64,000 bases of DNA from Franconibacter helveticus LMG 23732 (GCF_000463115.2 NZ_AWFX01000024.1:1-64000), one strand, 5' to 3'; shown: positions 55,112-64,000, counted from the first letter of the stretch. The notes: generated by a model not told the origin, from the letters alone. Made by a program: numbers and translations.

Positions 55112-55911
55112 TGACTAACGCAGTAAGCCGGGGCGCCTTATGGCTTGAAAAACTCGCGCCCAACGCGGTTCGTCTGGAAGGCCTTTGCCCCTCCGTGCAG
55201 GTAGCGGACGCCGATTTTAACGGCGAGCCGGCGCGTTTTATCGCCGTGGTGCCGGATGCCAACAACCACTACCCGCGCGCCGCGAAAGGCGAGGTAGGGC
55301 TGCTGGAAGGGTGGACGCTGGCGAAAGTGGTCAGCGAAACCATTAAAGCGGACGCGGATAACAGCGTGAAGCGCCCAATCATCGCGGTCATTGACGTGCC
55401 AAGCCAGGCCTATGGCCGCCGCGAAGAGGCGTTCGGTATTCACCAGGCGCTGGCGGGCGCGGCAGGGGCTTATGCCAGGGCGCGCCTTGCAGGGCACCCG
55501 GTGATTGGGCTTATCGTCGGCAAGGCGATGTCCGGGGCGTTTCTTGCCCACGGCTACCAGGCCAACAAGCTCATCGCCTTTAACGATAAAGGGGTGATGG
55601 TGCATGCGATGGGGAAAGAATCCGCCGCGCGCATTACGCTTCGCACCGTCGACGCGCTGGAAAAACTGGCGGCCACCATTCCGCCGATGGCGTATGACGT
55701 GGCGAACTACGCCACCCTGGGGCTGCTTTCCGACCTGCTGGATATCAGCAACCCGGACGCCCCCACTTCAGACGATCTGGCGCAGGTAAACAGCACCCTG
55801 CAACGGGCCATTCACGACGCACGCCAGGATCCGAGCCGGAAAGGTCGTCCTGACGCGGAAAACCGCCGTAGTTCTCAACTGGTTCGCGAACGTCTTCGCG
55901 CCAGCTGGTAA
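55111..55911 (+). CDS. mdcE: Malonate decarboxylase gamma subunit MdcE
   Basis: A 266-residue crotonase-fold partner of MdcD. PIIAVIDVPSQAYGRREE, GLIVGKAMSGAFLAHGYQANKL, and AFNDKGVMVHAMGK are family blocks. GGGAGG lies before the ATG. It is followed by a 160-nt gap with a strong hairpin before mdcF. Confidence 0.95.
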   Translation: MTNAVSRGALWLEKLAPNAVRLEGLCPSVQVADADFNGEPARFIAVVPDANNHYPRAAKGEVGLLEGWTLAKVVSETIKADADNSVKRPIIAVIDVPSQAYGRREEAFGIHQALAGAAGAYARARLAGHPVIGLIVGKAMSGAFLAHGYQANKLIAFNDKGVMVHAMGKESAARITLRTVDALEKLAATIPPMAYDVANYATLGLLSDLLDISNPDAPTSDDLAQVNSTLQRAIHDARQDPSRKGRPDAENRRSSQLVRERLRASW

Positions 55912-55943
55912 ATAAAAGTAAGACCTGCCGGATAGCGGCACGC

Positions 55944-55965
55944 GTGGGCGTAGCGATACGCCCAC
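55944..55965. repeat. Hairpin with GCGA tetraloop between mdcE and mdcF
   Basis: GTGGGCGTA-GCGA-TACGCCCAC is a perfect 9-bp stem. No T-run follows, so it is more likely an RNA stability element or partial attenuator separating enzyme genes from the transporter gene. Confidence 0.75.
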
Positions 55966-56070
55966 CGGCCCGCCGCATCTGAAAAAACTATAAAGCTCGC
56001 CACGGGCGACGCACGCGGCAGAGCAAACCATCGCACCAGTGCTGATTATTCTTTCATTACAGGTGATTTT

Positions 56071-57030
56071 ATGACTTACGTGATTGTTCATGCTCTTGCA
56101 CCTATTTTTGTCATCATGCTGCTCGGTTTCTGGGCCGGCAAAGCAAAAATGGTGGATAACCAAAACGTTTCCTTACTCAATATCTTTGTGATGGATTTCG
56201 CGCTGCCCGCCGCGCTGTTTAGCGCCACCGTGCAGACGCCGTGGGCGGGCATCGTCGCACAAACGCCACTGATTGTGGTGCTGGTGCTGGCGATGTGGAT
56301 AACCTACGCCGCTATTTACTTCCTGGCCGTCGGCCCGTTTAAAAAATCGCCCCAGGACGCCGCTGTACTGACGCTGACCGTGGCGCTGCCGAACTACGCC
56401 GCGCTCGGGCTGCCTATTCTTGGCAGCGTGCTGGGAGAAGGGTCGTCCACGTCGCTTTCCGTGGCGGTTTCCATCGCCTGCGGCTCGGTGCTGATGACCC
56501 CGTTCTGCCTGCTTATCCTTGAGCGCGAAAAAGCGCGCGCCAGCGGCGAGAACAGCGGTTCGACGCTTGCCATGCTGCCGGTGCTGATGTGGCGCTCGGT
56601 GAAAAAACCGATTGTCTGGGGCCCGCTGCTCGGCGTGGTGCTCTCTGCCATCTGCATTAAAATGCCAGACCTGGCGCTGGCCGCTATCAAGCCGCTCGGC
56701 CTTGCCGCCACCGCTGCCGCGCTGTTCCTGACCGGTGTTATTCTTTCCGCCCGTAAGCTGAAAATTAACGCGATGGTGAGCCTCGCGACGATCACCAAAC
56801 TGCTTATTCAGCCGTTTATCGCCTGGGGTATTGTGCTGGCGCTTGGCCTGAGCGGCCCGGTGGCTATCACCGCCATTCTGATGATTGCGCTGGCGGCGGG
56901 CTTCTTCGGCGTGGTGTTCGGCAACCGTTTCGGCGTACAGTCGCCGGATGCGGAAGCGGTGCTGCTGCTAAGCTCCGTGCTGAGCATACTTTCGCTGCCG
57001 CTTTTCATCACCTTAACGCAAGGACTCTGA
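56071..57030 (+). CDS. mdcF: Malonate transporter MdcF (AEC family)
   Basis: A 319-residue inner-membrane auxin-efflux-carrier family protein with about 10 segments: LAPIFVIMLLGFWAGKAKMV, NIFVMDFALPAALFSA, and the paired repeat half LTVALPNYAALGLPILGS. It follows mdcE and precedes mdcG by 3 nt. Malonate uptake is inferred from context and family. Confidence 0.93.
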   Translation: MTYVIVHALAPIFVIMLLGFWAGKAKMVDNQNVSLLNIFVMDFALPAALFSATVQTPWAGIVAQTPLIVVLVLAMWITYAAIYFLAVGPFKKSPQDAAVLTLTVALPNYAALGLPILGSVLGEGSSTSLSVAVSIACGSVLMTPFCLLILEREKARASGENSGSTLAMLPVLMWRSVKKPIVWGPLLGVVLSAICIKMPDLALAAIKPLGLAATAAALFLTGVILSARKLKINAMVSLATITKLLIQPFIAWGIVLALGLSGPVAITAILMIALAAGFFGVVFGNRFGVQSPDAEAVLLLSSVLSILSLPLFITLTQGL

Positions 57031-57033
57031 GCC

Positions 57034-57651
57034 ATGACCACGCCGCGCCCGCACGACTTACTCTGGATTAGCCGCCGCGAAGCCCTTGAGGGCATTAACG
57101 AACCCTGGGTGAATGACCAGTGGCGCAGCGGGTTGCCGGTTGTGGTGCGGCGTGACGTGAGCAGGGAGGGGCTTATTCCGGTCGGCGTGCGCGGCATGAA
57201 GCGCGAGCAGCGCGCCGCAGGCTGGGTGGCGCCGCAGGCGGTTGTGCGCGTGGTCACGCCCGAGTCGCTGGCCGACCTGCAATGGCTTCTGCGCTCGCCG
57301 TTTGTCTCTCAACAGCCGGTGCAGGCCGCCATTCAGCTTGCCCAACGGCGCTGGCCGTGGGCGTGGGGCATTACCGGCTCCACTGGCTACGCGCTGGCGA
57401 CCGAGGTGCCGGTGCTGCATGCGGCAAGCGATCTCGACCTGACAATCCGCGCGCCCGCGCCCGTTGCGCCTGCTGCGTTCGCTGAATGGCAGCGCCTGGT
57501 CGCACAGCTGCCGTGCCGCGCCGATACCCAGGTGGAGACGTCGCTCGGCGCGTTCTCGCTCGGCGAGTGGCTGCGTGACGGGCGCGCGCTGTTAAAAACC
57601 AACCAGGGACCGCAGCTTGTGAGCGACCCCTGGCGCAGGGAGGATGCATGA
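57034..57651 (+). CDS. mdcG: Phosphoribosyl-dephospho-CoA transferase MdcG
   Basis: Transfers the prosthetic group from the MdcB product to apo-MdcC. It has 205 residues: RPHDLLWISRREAL, VGVRGMKREQRAAG, WGITGSTGYALATE with the nucleotidyltransferase GSTG, and AASDLDLTIRAP with the metal-binding aspartates. It overlaps mdcH by 4 nt. Confidence 0.95.
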   Translation: MTTPRPHDLLWISRREALEGINEPWVNDQWRSGLPVVVRRDVSREGLIPVGVRGMKREQRAAGWVAPQAVVRVVTPESLADLQWLLRSPFVSQQPVQAAIQLAQRRWPWAWGITGSTGYALATEVPVLHAASDLDLTIRAPAPVAPAAFAEWQRLVAQLPCRADTQVETSLGAFSLGEWLRDGRALLKTNQGPQLVSDPWRREDA

Positions 57652-58547
57652 AGATTGTTTTTACCTTTCCCGGACAGGGGACGCAGCGCCCCGGCATGCT
57701 GCAACACCTGGCGGATGACGAGACGCAGCGCGAGGCGCGCGAGGTTTTAGGCGACGAGCTGGCAACGCTCGACACGCCGCAGGCGCTGCGCCACACAAGG
57801 GCGGTGCAGCTGGCGCTGCTGATTGCGGGCGTCGCCGCCGCCCGGTCGCTGATAGCGCAGGGGGTGAAGCCGGATATCGTCAGCGGGTTGTCCATTGGCG
57901 CTTACCCGGCGGCCGTCATTGCCGGGGCGCTCGACTTTCGCGATGCCTTAACACTGGTGGCGCTGCGCGGCGTCCTGATGGAGCAGGCCTACCCGGAAGG
58001 CTACGGCCTGACGGCGATCATCGGCCTGCGCCTCGACCAGGTGGAAAAACTGACTGCGGCGCACGGCGCGTATATCGCAAACCTTAACGCCGAGACGCAG
58101 ATTGTGATTGCCGGGCGTGATGACCAGATGGCGGCGGTGGGTGAAGCGGCGCTGGCGCTGGGCGCCACCAAAGTGAACCGGCTGGCGGTGAGCGTGCCTT
58201 CGCACTGCGCGTTGCTGGATGAACCGGCGCGCAAGCTGGCACAGGCGTTTTCAGAGGTTACGTTACGCCGACCGCAGTGCGCTTACCTGAGCGGCAGCAC
58301 CGCCCGGGTGTTGTGGCAGCCGGAGCGCATCGCTGATGACCTCGCTTTCAACATGGCGCGCACGGTGCGCTGGCAGGAGGCGATGATTGCCGCGCGCGAG
58401 CGCGAAGGCAGGCTGGCGATCGAAATGCCGCCCGGCGGCGTGCTTACCTGCTTAACCCGCCAGGCGGGCTGGGAAGGCGAGAGCATCTCCCTTGAGCGCA
58501 GCGGCGTGGCGGTGGCAAAGCATCTCGCGGGTAAGCTGCATTATTAA
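57648..58547 (+). CDS. mdcH: Malonyl-CoA:ACP transacylase MdcH
   Basis: Primes the carrier with malonyl or acetyl. It has 299 residues, FabD-like: FTFPGQGTQRPGML, nucleophile in SGLSIGAYPAAVIAG (Leu replaces the usual His of GHSxG), and VSVPSHCALLDEPA with the catalytic histidine. It ends the operon. A degenerate copy of its final codons follows its stop. Confidence 0.94.
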   Translation: MKIVFTFPGQGTQRPGMLQHLADDETQREAREVLGDELATLDTPQALRHTRAVQLALLIAGVAAARSLIAQGVKPDIVSGLSIGAYPAAVIAGALDFRDALTLVALRGVLMEQAYPEGYGLTAIIGLRLDQVEKLTAAHGAYIANLNAETQIVIAGRDDQMAAVGEAALALGATKVNRLAVSVPSHCALLDEPARKLAQAFSEVTLRRPQCAYLSGSTARVLWQPERIADDLAFNMARTVRWQEAMIAAREREGRLAIEMPPGGVLTCLTRQAGWEGESISLERSGVAVAKHLAGKLHY

Positions 58548-58573
58548 CGTTTCTGCCTGGCCGGGAAGGCCGG

Positions 58574-58645
58574 GAAAGCAAGCGCATTTCTCCAGAACGC
58601 AGCGGCGTGGCGCTGGCGAAGCCTGCCGGCGGTATTATTCACTTT
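58574..58645 (+). repeat. Degenerate duplication of the mdcH 3' end
   Basis: Read in frame, this encodes a stretch with ISPERSGVALAK-P-GG-IIHF, paralleling the MdcH C-terminus ISLERSGVAVAK-H-AG-KLHY. The DNA shares the run CGCAGCGGCGTGGCG. It lies 27 bp beyond the mdcH stop and overlaps the mdcR stop. Confidence 0.7.
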
Positions 58646-59570
58646 TGCCATGCAGGCTTAATGCGTACATGCGGCCTTCCGCCGCCAGCGCCAGCAGGTT
58701 AGGGTCCCGCTCGCGGCTGCGGGCGAAGACCAGCGCGATCTGCTGGCGCATCTGGTAAGGTTCCGCCAGCTTCACCAGCTGTAAGTCTTTCTCATAGAGC
58801 TTTTTCATGCGTCCCGGCACCAGCGAAAAGCCGACGCCCGCCTGCACCAGGCTCAGCATGGAGAAAATATCGTTGACGCGGGTGACGATATCCGGCTCGA
58901 ACCCCGCCACGTGAAACGCCTCCTGGAACCCGGCGTAAGTGGCGAACCCTTCCGCCAGCGAGACGAATTTCCGGTCTTTGTAGTGGCGCAGATCCGCTTC
59001 GTGGCTGCTATCCAGCGCTTCCGCGGCTGGCGCCGCAAGGTAAATATCGTCGTGGAACAGCGGCATCACCTCCAGCAGTTTGCGGTCGATTTGCGCTTCC
59101 GAGACGGAAATCAAAATCGCGTCCAGCACATTATCTTCCAGCATATTAAGCAGCACCTGGTTTGAACCCATGGTGAGATCCAGCTCCAGATCCGGGCGGC
59201 GCAACTTCATCCCCATAATCAGCCTTGGCACCGTTTCGAGCGTGAGCGAATAGAGCGTGCCGACCCGCAGTCGCCCCTGGCCGACGCCTGCGGCGCGACG
59301 CGTTTCATCAATGCCTTTCGCCAGCAGCCCGATAGCTTCCTGGCAATATTCCAGCAGCGTTTCGGCGGCGGGCAGCGCCACCAGGTTGCGCCCTTTATGG
59401 ACGAACAGCGGGCAACGCACCCCTTCTTCCAGGCTGTGCAGCGCGCGGTGCACGCTGACGGCGCTGATCTCCAGCGCTTCTGCGGTGCGGGCGATATTTC
59501 CCTTCTCCATAAACGCCATAAAGATGGAGAGCTTGCGAAAGGTGATGTCGTCGTCGATATCTAATTTCAT
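58635..59570 (-). CDS. mdcR: LysR-type regulator of malonate genes, MdcR
   Basis: A 311-residue LysR protein: N-terminal winged helix LSIFMAFMEKGNIARTAEAL and SAVSVHRALHSLEEG, then an effector domain (GRLRVGTLYSLTLETVPRL). It matches MdcR of Klebsiella and Pseudomonas in position and type; the expected inducer is malonate. The start at 59570 (MKLDIDDDITFRKL) fits the family; a 91-codon in-frame upstream extension is unlike LysR proteins. It is convergent with mdcH rather than divergent from mdcA. Confidence 0.88.
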   Translation of the reverse strand: MKLDIDDDITFRKLSIFMAFMEKGNIARTAEALEISAVSVHRALHSLEEGVRCPLFVHKGRNLVALPAAETLLEYCQEAIGLLAKGIDETRRAAGVGQGRLRVGTLYSLTLETVPRLIMGMKLRRPDLELDLTMGSNQVLLNMLEDNVLDAILISVSEAQIDRKLLEVMPLFHDDIYLAAPAAEALDSSHEADLRHYKDRKFVSLAEGFATYAGFQEAFHVAGFEPDIVTRVNDIFSMLSLVQAGVGFSLVPGRMKKLYEKDLQLVKLAEPYQMRQQIALVFARSRERDPNLLALAAEGRMYALSLHGKSE

Positions 59571-59930
59571 GCCGGGCCTGCGTAGAAAGGGGGAGGGTAA
59601 GTGTAACCGCTGGCGGGGCGATGTGGGTAATGGGGCGTTGCAGGCGTCAGAAAGCGGGAGGTGATGACCCGCTTTGCGCAGCGGCGTTGAGTTCAATCTG
59701 AACGCGGTCGTAAGGCAGCACGATGAGCGCTCTTTCATCCAGCACGTCGCAACATCACTCACGGAAAGCGGCGGCAAAACGACACGGTAAGCGTTACCCG
59801 CATTTTCGGCAACCGGGATCCGCCTGCATAAAAAAGCCCGCAACAGGCGGGCTTTTTATTAGGGTGGGTTACGCGTCGGCGAATAATAACGGCGTTATTT
59901 CAGGCCGGGATCTTTTTCGCCCGGGTTAAT
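59571..59930. other. Intergenic region, mdcR to SnoaL-like gene
   Basis: No convincing gene. It carries the mdcR promoter region and the bidirectional terminator at 59831-59857. Confidence 0.5.
59831..59857. terminator. Bidirectional intrinsic terminator
   Basis: AAAAAGCCCGC, loop AACAG and GCGGGCTTTTT form an 11-bp stem with A- and T-runs on both sides. It lies downstream of the minus-strand gene at 59931. Confidence 0.9.
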
Positions 59931-60383
59931 TTACCCTTCCGGCATGGCCGATGAGTGATGAGAAGAAATTTTCCACTCTTTGCCATTCCAGGCCCAGGTA
60001 AATGTATAGCGCGCCGTAACGTGGGTGTTATCTGCGAAGGTAAATGTATAGGTGCCGGTATCAATGGCTTTATTGCAGCCCAGGCGAATGGTTCGGCTGT
60101 TAATTTTCCCGACGGGTTTTTTCTCCAGGAAAGTTTTGAAATAATCGACGCGTTCTTCATCAGTAAGGCGTACCTGGTTAGAGACGGTCGGTAATAAAAC
60201 CGCATCGCCCAAATAGTTTTCCGAAACTTTATGAGCGTCACCCGTTTGTAATGAGGCGTTCCATTTATCAAACAGCGCTTCAATTTGCGCGTTATCAACT
60301 TTTACGCACTCTTTATTTGTGGCGGCAAACGCGGTGGATACGGTGAAAGTTAACAGTGCGGCGACGCTTAATAGCTTTTTCAT
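59931..60383 (-). CDS. Exported SgcJ/EcaC-type (DUF4440/SnoaL-like) protein
   Basis: A 150-residue protein with a signal peptide (MKKLLSVAALLTFTVSTAFAA) and a cone-shaped alpha+beta domain like CaMKII-association/SnoaL proteins: IEALFDKWNASLQTGDAHKV, YLGDAVLLPTVSNQVR, and a C-terminal YTFTWAWNGKEWKISSHHSS. These bind small ligands; no reaction can be assigned. The gene is less GC-rich than the mdc operon. Confidence 0.8.
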   Translation of the reverse strand: MKKLLSVAALLTFTVSTAFAATNKECVKVDNAQIEALFDKWNASLQTGDAHKVSENYLGDAVLLPTVSNQVRLTDEERVDYFKTFLEKKPVGKINSRTIRLGCNKAIDTGTYTFTFADNTHVTARYTFTWAWNGKEWKISSHHSSAMPEG

Positions 60384-60816
60384 AATCCATTCTCTTTATG
60401 TGGTTTTGGTGGCGCTACTATCCTTTTAATTTATTATTGAAACAACACCCCTTACAATTCATTACAGGGAGATTATTTTCTTTAAAAACGTCTGCGGACA
60501 TTTCTCGCTGCTGTTCAGCCTCTTATTTTTTAATAAATGGCAATGGCCCTGATGCCGACCATTCATTAACTCTTCGCGCCTTAATTTACTTCGTCCACGA
60601 TGCAACCCAAATCTGGCGACCAACTCCTTGTGGTGGTTAATGCTTCATATGTAATTTAAGCAAAATAAAAAACTATATATCTACGCCGTATTAATTTTAA
60701 CTTCTGATGCACAGGCGGTTCTGCTTGAATAGGGCCTGAGAAAACGAGCAGGCGTTACCCCTTGCAGGCTCCCGCTGGCGCTGGTTTTATGACTTAACGA
60801 GGCTTACAGGTTTCCT
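60384..60816. other. Intergenic region upstream of the SMR pair (433 bp)
   Basis: It is AT-rich with no gene. GCCTG-N10-CAGGC forms a hairpin near 60735-60755, about 60 bp before the SMR start. I looked for guanidine riboswitches, which often precede SMR genes, and saw no match to the ykkC or tandem ACGR-loop designs. Confidence 0.45.
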
Positions 60817-61164
60817 ATGATCTTAAATAACGGATACAAGAAGCTTGTCGTCGCAATCCTGTTTGAAATATTTGCAACGACAATGCTTGTTTTATCAAAC
60901 GGCTTTAGCAAAGTGTTACCTTCGGTATTGTCCGTTCTCGGGTACGCTATTTGCTTTTACATTATGACGTATGTCTTTCGCACAATAAAAATGGGCGTGG
61001 CTTATGCAATATGGTCAGGCGTCGGCATTGTCGCGATTAATCTTATCGGCATTTTCGCTTTTCATACGCCCATTACCGGCGGTCGGTTTATGGGCATGTG
61101 GTTTATTGTGGCAGGCGTTGTCGTTTCGCATATTAATGACAGAAAAGTGGTCAGGCAATTATGA
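60817..61164 (+). CDS. SMR family transporter, subunit 1
   Basis: A 115-residue small multidrug resistance protein with four helices. The membrane glutamate essential in EmrE is in ILFEIFATTML (E18 here). VAYAIWSGVGIVAIN is the family segment. Its stop overlaps the next SMR gene (ATGA), typical of heteromeric pairs. It lies upstream of a glycyl radical enzyme in the same direction, so import or export of a quaternary amine is plausible. Confidence 0.85.
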   Translation: MILNNGYKKLVVAILFEIFATTMLVLSNGFSKVLPSVLSVLGYAICFYIMTYVFRTIKMGVAYAIWSGVGIVAINLIGIFAFHTPITGGRFMGMWFIVAGVVVSHINDRKVVRQL

Positions 61165-61490
61165 TTCAGATGATTTTTATGAGCATGATGTGGCTATTTA
61201 TCTCTATTTTATCGGAGGTGTTTGCTACCTCTATGCTGCCGCAAACGCGGCATTTTCGCCGCTTTCTTCCGACAGCCTTTTGCGCCCTCGGCTATTTCGC
61301 CTGTTTTTATTCTTTATCACAGGCGATGCAGTTAATGATCCCGGGCGTGGCCTATTCCTTCTGGTGCGGTATGGGCGTGGTGTTTATCACGGTGGTGGGC
61401 GCTGCCTGGTATGGGCAAAAAGTTACGCTCTTTGAAAAAACCGGCATCGGTTTAATTGTCACGGGAACTCTGTTAATGGGTTTTGCATAA
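61161..61490 (+). CDS. SMR family transporter, subunit 2
   Basis: A 109-residue partner: glutamate in SILSEVFATSML, GVAYSFWCGMGVVFI, and a hydrophobic C-terminus GLIVTGTLLMGFA. The two SMR genes are co-translated and probably form an asymmetric dimer with fixed opposite orientations. The next gene starts 11 nt later, so the enzyme is in the same operon. Confidence 0.85.
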   Translation: MIQMIFMSMMWLFISILSEVFATSMLPQTRHFRRFLPTAFCALGYFACFYSLSQAMQLMIPGVAYSFWCGMGVVFITVVGAAWYGQKVTLFEKTGIGLIVTGTLLMGFA

Positions 61491-61501
61491 GGAGTGAAGC
61501 A

Positions 61502-63877
61502 ATGAACACATTTTCTCCTCGTATTGAAAAATTACGTAATAACTACTTTCGCGCTAAGCCGTTTATTTCGGTCTCAAGGGCGCAGGCCGTTACACAAGTT
61601 TATGAAGAGAATCCGGGGCTTGAAATCAACACCCTACGGGCGCTGGCTTTTTTGCGGGCATGCGAAACCGCGCCGCTATGGATTGGCGACGATGAACTGA
61701 TTATCAGCCATCCCGCTGGCGGCGCCAGGGGCGGCGAAGTTTCCCCTGAAATTAGCTGGCGATGGGTGGAGGAGGAGCTGGATAGCCTCAGTACGCGCCC
61801 GCAGGATCCTTACCAGATAAGCGATGAGTCGAAGCGGATTTTAAAGGAAGTCGTTTTTCCTTTCTGGCGCGGGCGCTCGCTCGATGAAATGGCGGAAACG
61901 CGCCTGCGTGCGGCGGGCCTGTGGGAATGGTGCCACGATGAAGGGGTTTGCGACGTCACCATTAAAACGCAAAATGGCGGCGGCGATTCCTGCCCGGGCT
62001 ACGATCAATTTTTGCTACGTGAAGGAATGGGCGGTATCCGCCAGCGTGCGCTGGACGCCATGGAGCGCCTGGAGCTGACCCGGGAAGAGGACATCCGGCA
62101 ATACCATTTTTATAAAGGCATACAGCACACCTGCGATGCGGTGATCCGCTACGCGCACCGCTACGGCGACTACGCAGCGAGCCTGGCGCTTAAGGAGAAC
62201 GATCCCCGGCGCAAAGCTGAACTGATGCAGCTTTCGCAGATTTGTTACCGGGTGCCGGAGTTTCCACCCGAAACGTTCCATGAGGCGTTGCAGTCGCTGT
62301 GGTTTGTTCAGTCGCTGTTTTGCCTGGAAGAAAACCAGACCGGCATTTCGCCCGGGCGCGTTGATCAGTATTTATGGCCTTACCTTGAGCGCGACATGGC
62401 GTGTAACCGCATTACGCCAGCCCAGGCGGAAGAGTTGCTTAGCTGCTGGATGATTAAGCTCGCGGAAAGCTTATGGATTTGCAGCGCCTCCACGGCGACC
62501 TATTTTGCCGGCTACCAGCCCTTTATCAATATCGTGGTGGGCGGGCAAAAACGGGAAGGGGGTGATGCCACCAATCCATTAACGCTGATGATAATGGACT
62601 GCGTTTCCAGACTGAAAATCTACCAGCCAAGCCTTGCCGCCCGTATCCATAATCAATCGCCCTATTACTATTTGCGCCAGATTGTCGAGGTGATCCGCAG
62701 CGGTACGGGCTTTCCGGCGTGCCATTTCGACGATGCGCATATCAAAATGATGCTGCGTAAAGGGTTCGATTATGACGATGCCCGCGATTACTGCCTGATG
62801 GGCTGCGTGGAGCCGCAAAAATCCGGGAAGATGTACCAGTGGACTTCGGTGGGTTACACCACCTTTACCCGCGCGCTTGAACTGGCACTGAATAATGGCT
62901 TCAGCGAAAGCGGCCGGCGGCTGGGGCCGCAGACGGGAACGGCGGAGGAGCTAAACAGCTTTGTTAAGTTTGAACGGGCCGTGAAACAACAGCTCGCCGC
63001 TATCACCGCCAAAGCCGCGCAGGCCACGCTGATTGTACAGGATTTGCACCGGCAATATGCGCCTAAACCGTTAATTTCAAGCCTGATTGAAGGGTGCATG
63101 GAAAAGGGCGCCGACGTGACAGCCGGCGGGGCCTGGCTCAACAACGGGCCGGGTTTGATCTGGACAGGGCTTGCCGATCTGGCCAACTCACTAATGGCGG
63201 TAAAAAAAGTTGTTTATGAACAACGGTTCGCAGGGCTGGCGGAACTTATCCAGGCGTTAAAGGCCAATTTTGTTGGCTATGAAGCATTGCATCACGCCTG
63301 CCTTGAGGCGCCGAAATATGGCAATGACATTACCGAGGTGGATGAAATTGCCAGAGATATTATCCACTTCACCGAGCAGGAGCATCGGCGTTACCGGATG
63401 CTGTATGGGCGTTTTACCCACGGCACGCTCTCTATTTCCAACAATACGCCTTTTGGCCTGATAACGGGCGCGCTGCCTTCAGGGCGGCTGGCGGGAAAAC
63501 CGCTTGCCGACGGGATAAGCCCCGCTCAGCAAACGGATCTCAAAGGCCCGACGGCGGTCATTAACTCCGTCAGCCGAATCAACGTCGAAGAGATGGAAAT
63601 AGGCATGGTGCATAACCTGAAGCTGATGCATGGCATGCTGGAGAGCGAAGAAGGCGCCGCGCATATCATCCATCTTTTGCGTACCGCCAGCATGCTGGGT
63701 AATGCGCAGATGCAGTTTAGCTACGTGGATAACGAAGAGCTGAAGCGTGCGCAAAAAGAACCTGAAAAATATAAAAATTTAATGATTCGCGTTGCGGGCT
63801 ATAGCGCCTTTTTCACTGAACTCAGCCGGGAGGTACAGGATGAAATTATCAGCCGGACTGTGCAAAACATCACCTGA
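61502..63877 (+). CDS. Choline trimethylamine-lyase-like glycyl radical enzyme (CutC-like)
   Basis: A 791-residue oxygen-sensitive enzyme. The thiyl cysteine and general base are in [16 protein letters not shown] (C435, E437); the glycyl radical is in RVAGYSA (G766). With CutC numbering recalled from the Desulfovibrio structure, D162, F335, F341, T448, Y452 and F623 fall exactly where the choline-pocket residues D216, F389, F395, T502, Y506 and F677 would, all with the same spacing; the Y208 position is I154. Choline or a close quaternary amine is the likely substrate. It lacks the long N-terminal extension of Klebsiella CutC. GGAG precedes the ATG. No microcompartment shell genes are visible. 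Confidence 0.8.
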   Translation: MNTFSPRIEKLRNNYFRAKPFISVSRAQAVTQVYEENPGLEINTLRALAFLRACETAPLWIGDDELIISHPAGGARGGEVSPEISWRWVEEELDSLSTRPQDPYQISDESKRILKEVVFPFWRGRSLDEMAETRLRAAGLWEWCHDEGVCDVTIKTQNGGGDSCPGYDQFLLREGMGGIRQRALDAMERLELTREEDIRQYHFYKGIQHTCDAVIRYAHRYGDYAASLALKENDPRRKAELMQLSQICYRVPEFPPETFHEALQSLWFVQSLFCLEENQTGISPGRVDQYLWPYLERDMACNRITPAQAEELLSCWMIKLAESLWICSASTATYFAGYQPFINIVVGGQKREGGDATNPLTLMIMDCVSRLKIYQPSLAARIHNQSPYYYLRQIVEVIRSGTGFPACHFDDAHIKMMLRKGFDYDDARDYCLMGCVEPQKSGKMYQWTSVGYTTFTRALELALNNGFSESGRRLGPQTGTAEELNSFVKFERAVKQQLAAITAKAAQATLIVQDLHRQYAPKPLISSLIEGCMEKGADVTAGGAWLNNGPGLIWTGLADLANSLMAVKKVVYEQRFAGLAELIQALKANFVGYEALHHACLEAPKYGNDITEVDEIARDIIHFTEQEHRRYRMLYGRFTHGTLSISNNTPFGLITGALPSGRLAGKPLADGISPAQQTDLKGPTAVINSVSRINVEEMEIGMVHNLKLMHGMLESEEGAAHIIHLLRTASMLGNAQMQFSYVDNEELKRAQKEPEKYKNLMIRVAGYSAFFTELSREVQDEIISRTVQNIT

Positions 63878-64000
63878 AGCGCCCAAAGGCAACGTGTTTA
63901 ATATCCAGCGGTTTTCGCTTCACGACGGCCCGGGCATCCGAAGCGTGGTTTTTTTCCAGGGCTGCCATATGCGTTGCGCATGGTGTTGTAACCCGGAAAG
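63840..64000 (+). CDS. Glycyl radical enzyme activase (radical SAM), 5' part
   Basis: The first 53 codons of the activating enzyme; it runs off the right edge. [18 protein letters not shown] and the CxxxCxxC cluster motif in [13 protein letters not shown] bind the SAM-cleaving 4Fe-4S cluster. The ATG at 63840 lies 38 nt inside the enzyme gene with a full GGGAGG site ahead of it, so the two are co-expressed. It is expected to be CutD-like. Confidence 0.9.
   Translation, partial: MKLSAGLCKTSPEAPKGNVFNIQRFSLHDGPGIRSVVFFQGCHMRCAWCCNPE

Noticed and set aside
59570-59843. N-terminal extension of MdcR by 91 codons
   Set aside because: The extra part crosses the MdcR promoter region and has no LysR similarity; the ATG at 59570 gives a standard-length protein.
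60700-60816. Possible guanidine riboswitch before the SMR pair
   Set aside because: The ACGAG near 60750 is not in a hairpin loop of the required kind, and the ykkC core sequences are missing.

Overview
The window is a stretch of GC-rich enterobacterial chromosome. Gene content points to a pigmented member of the Cronobacter / Franconibacter / Pantoea-like part of the Enterobacterales: core genes and synteny are E. coli-like (pheV-type tRNA, yqgA, speC, mltC-yggX-mutY, trmB-yggL, yggN, yjiA-yjiX-btsT), a crtE-idi-crtX-crtY-crtI-crtB / crtZ zeaxanthin glucoside cluster is present, and a malonate decarboxylase operon follows. The species cannot be fixed from the sequence alone.

Layout. 1-1320: wreckage of a genomic island at tRNA-Phe (IS1 end, broken ParA-like gene, broken P4-type integrase) and two 172-bp tandem repeats, each beginning with the tRNA 3' end and carrying the tRNA terminator. 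1422-9470: conserved core (yqgA, speC, mltC, yggX, mutY, trmB, yggL, yggN); nupG, which lies between speC and mltC in E. coli, is absent. 9470-18600: gallate catabolic region (galB-galC-galD plus an NAD-dependent dehydrogenase; a LysR regulator with two DNA-binding domains; a truncated tannase; a DUF4160/DUF2442 pair; galT-galA). 18597-28743: an unassigned catabolic cluster (acyl-CoA ligase, CoA-transferase, short-chain dehydrogenase, thiolase, MFS permease, SMP-30 lactonase, second MFS permease, CdaR-type regulator). 28980-29644: a tiny complete transcription unit for a 9-residue peptide, then a DUF4760 gene. 29805-33204: yjiA-yjiX-btsT (pyruvate uptake). 33870-40667: late cobalamin synthesis (cbiB, cobQ, cobU, cobS, cobT, cobD), with a DUF1778/GNAT toxin-antitoxin module inserted before cobD. 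40792-48129: carotenoid genes. 48636-51218: a GH5-like glycosidase, two VOC proteins and a small membrane protein. 51461-59570: malonate decarboxylase mdcABCDEFGH and mdcR. 59931-64000: a secreted SnoaL-like protein, a paired SMR transporter, a CutC-like glycyl radical enzyme and the start of its activase.

How it works together. Much of the accessory content feeds small organic acids and aromatics into central metabolism: gallate to pyruvate and oxaloacetate, malonate to acetate and CO2, a hydroxy-acid or lactone-like compound probably to acetyl-CoA, pyruvate by BtsT, and a quaternary amine such as choline by the glycyl radical enzyme. Most operons are tightly packed with 4-bp ATGA overlaps. 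The items most worth following up are the unassigned lactonase/CoA/thiolase cluster, the 9-codon gene, the CutC-like enzyme with one apparent active-site change, the double-HTH GalR, and the tRNA-Phe repeat array that resembles the E. coli tyrT/rtT arrangement.
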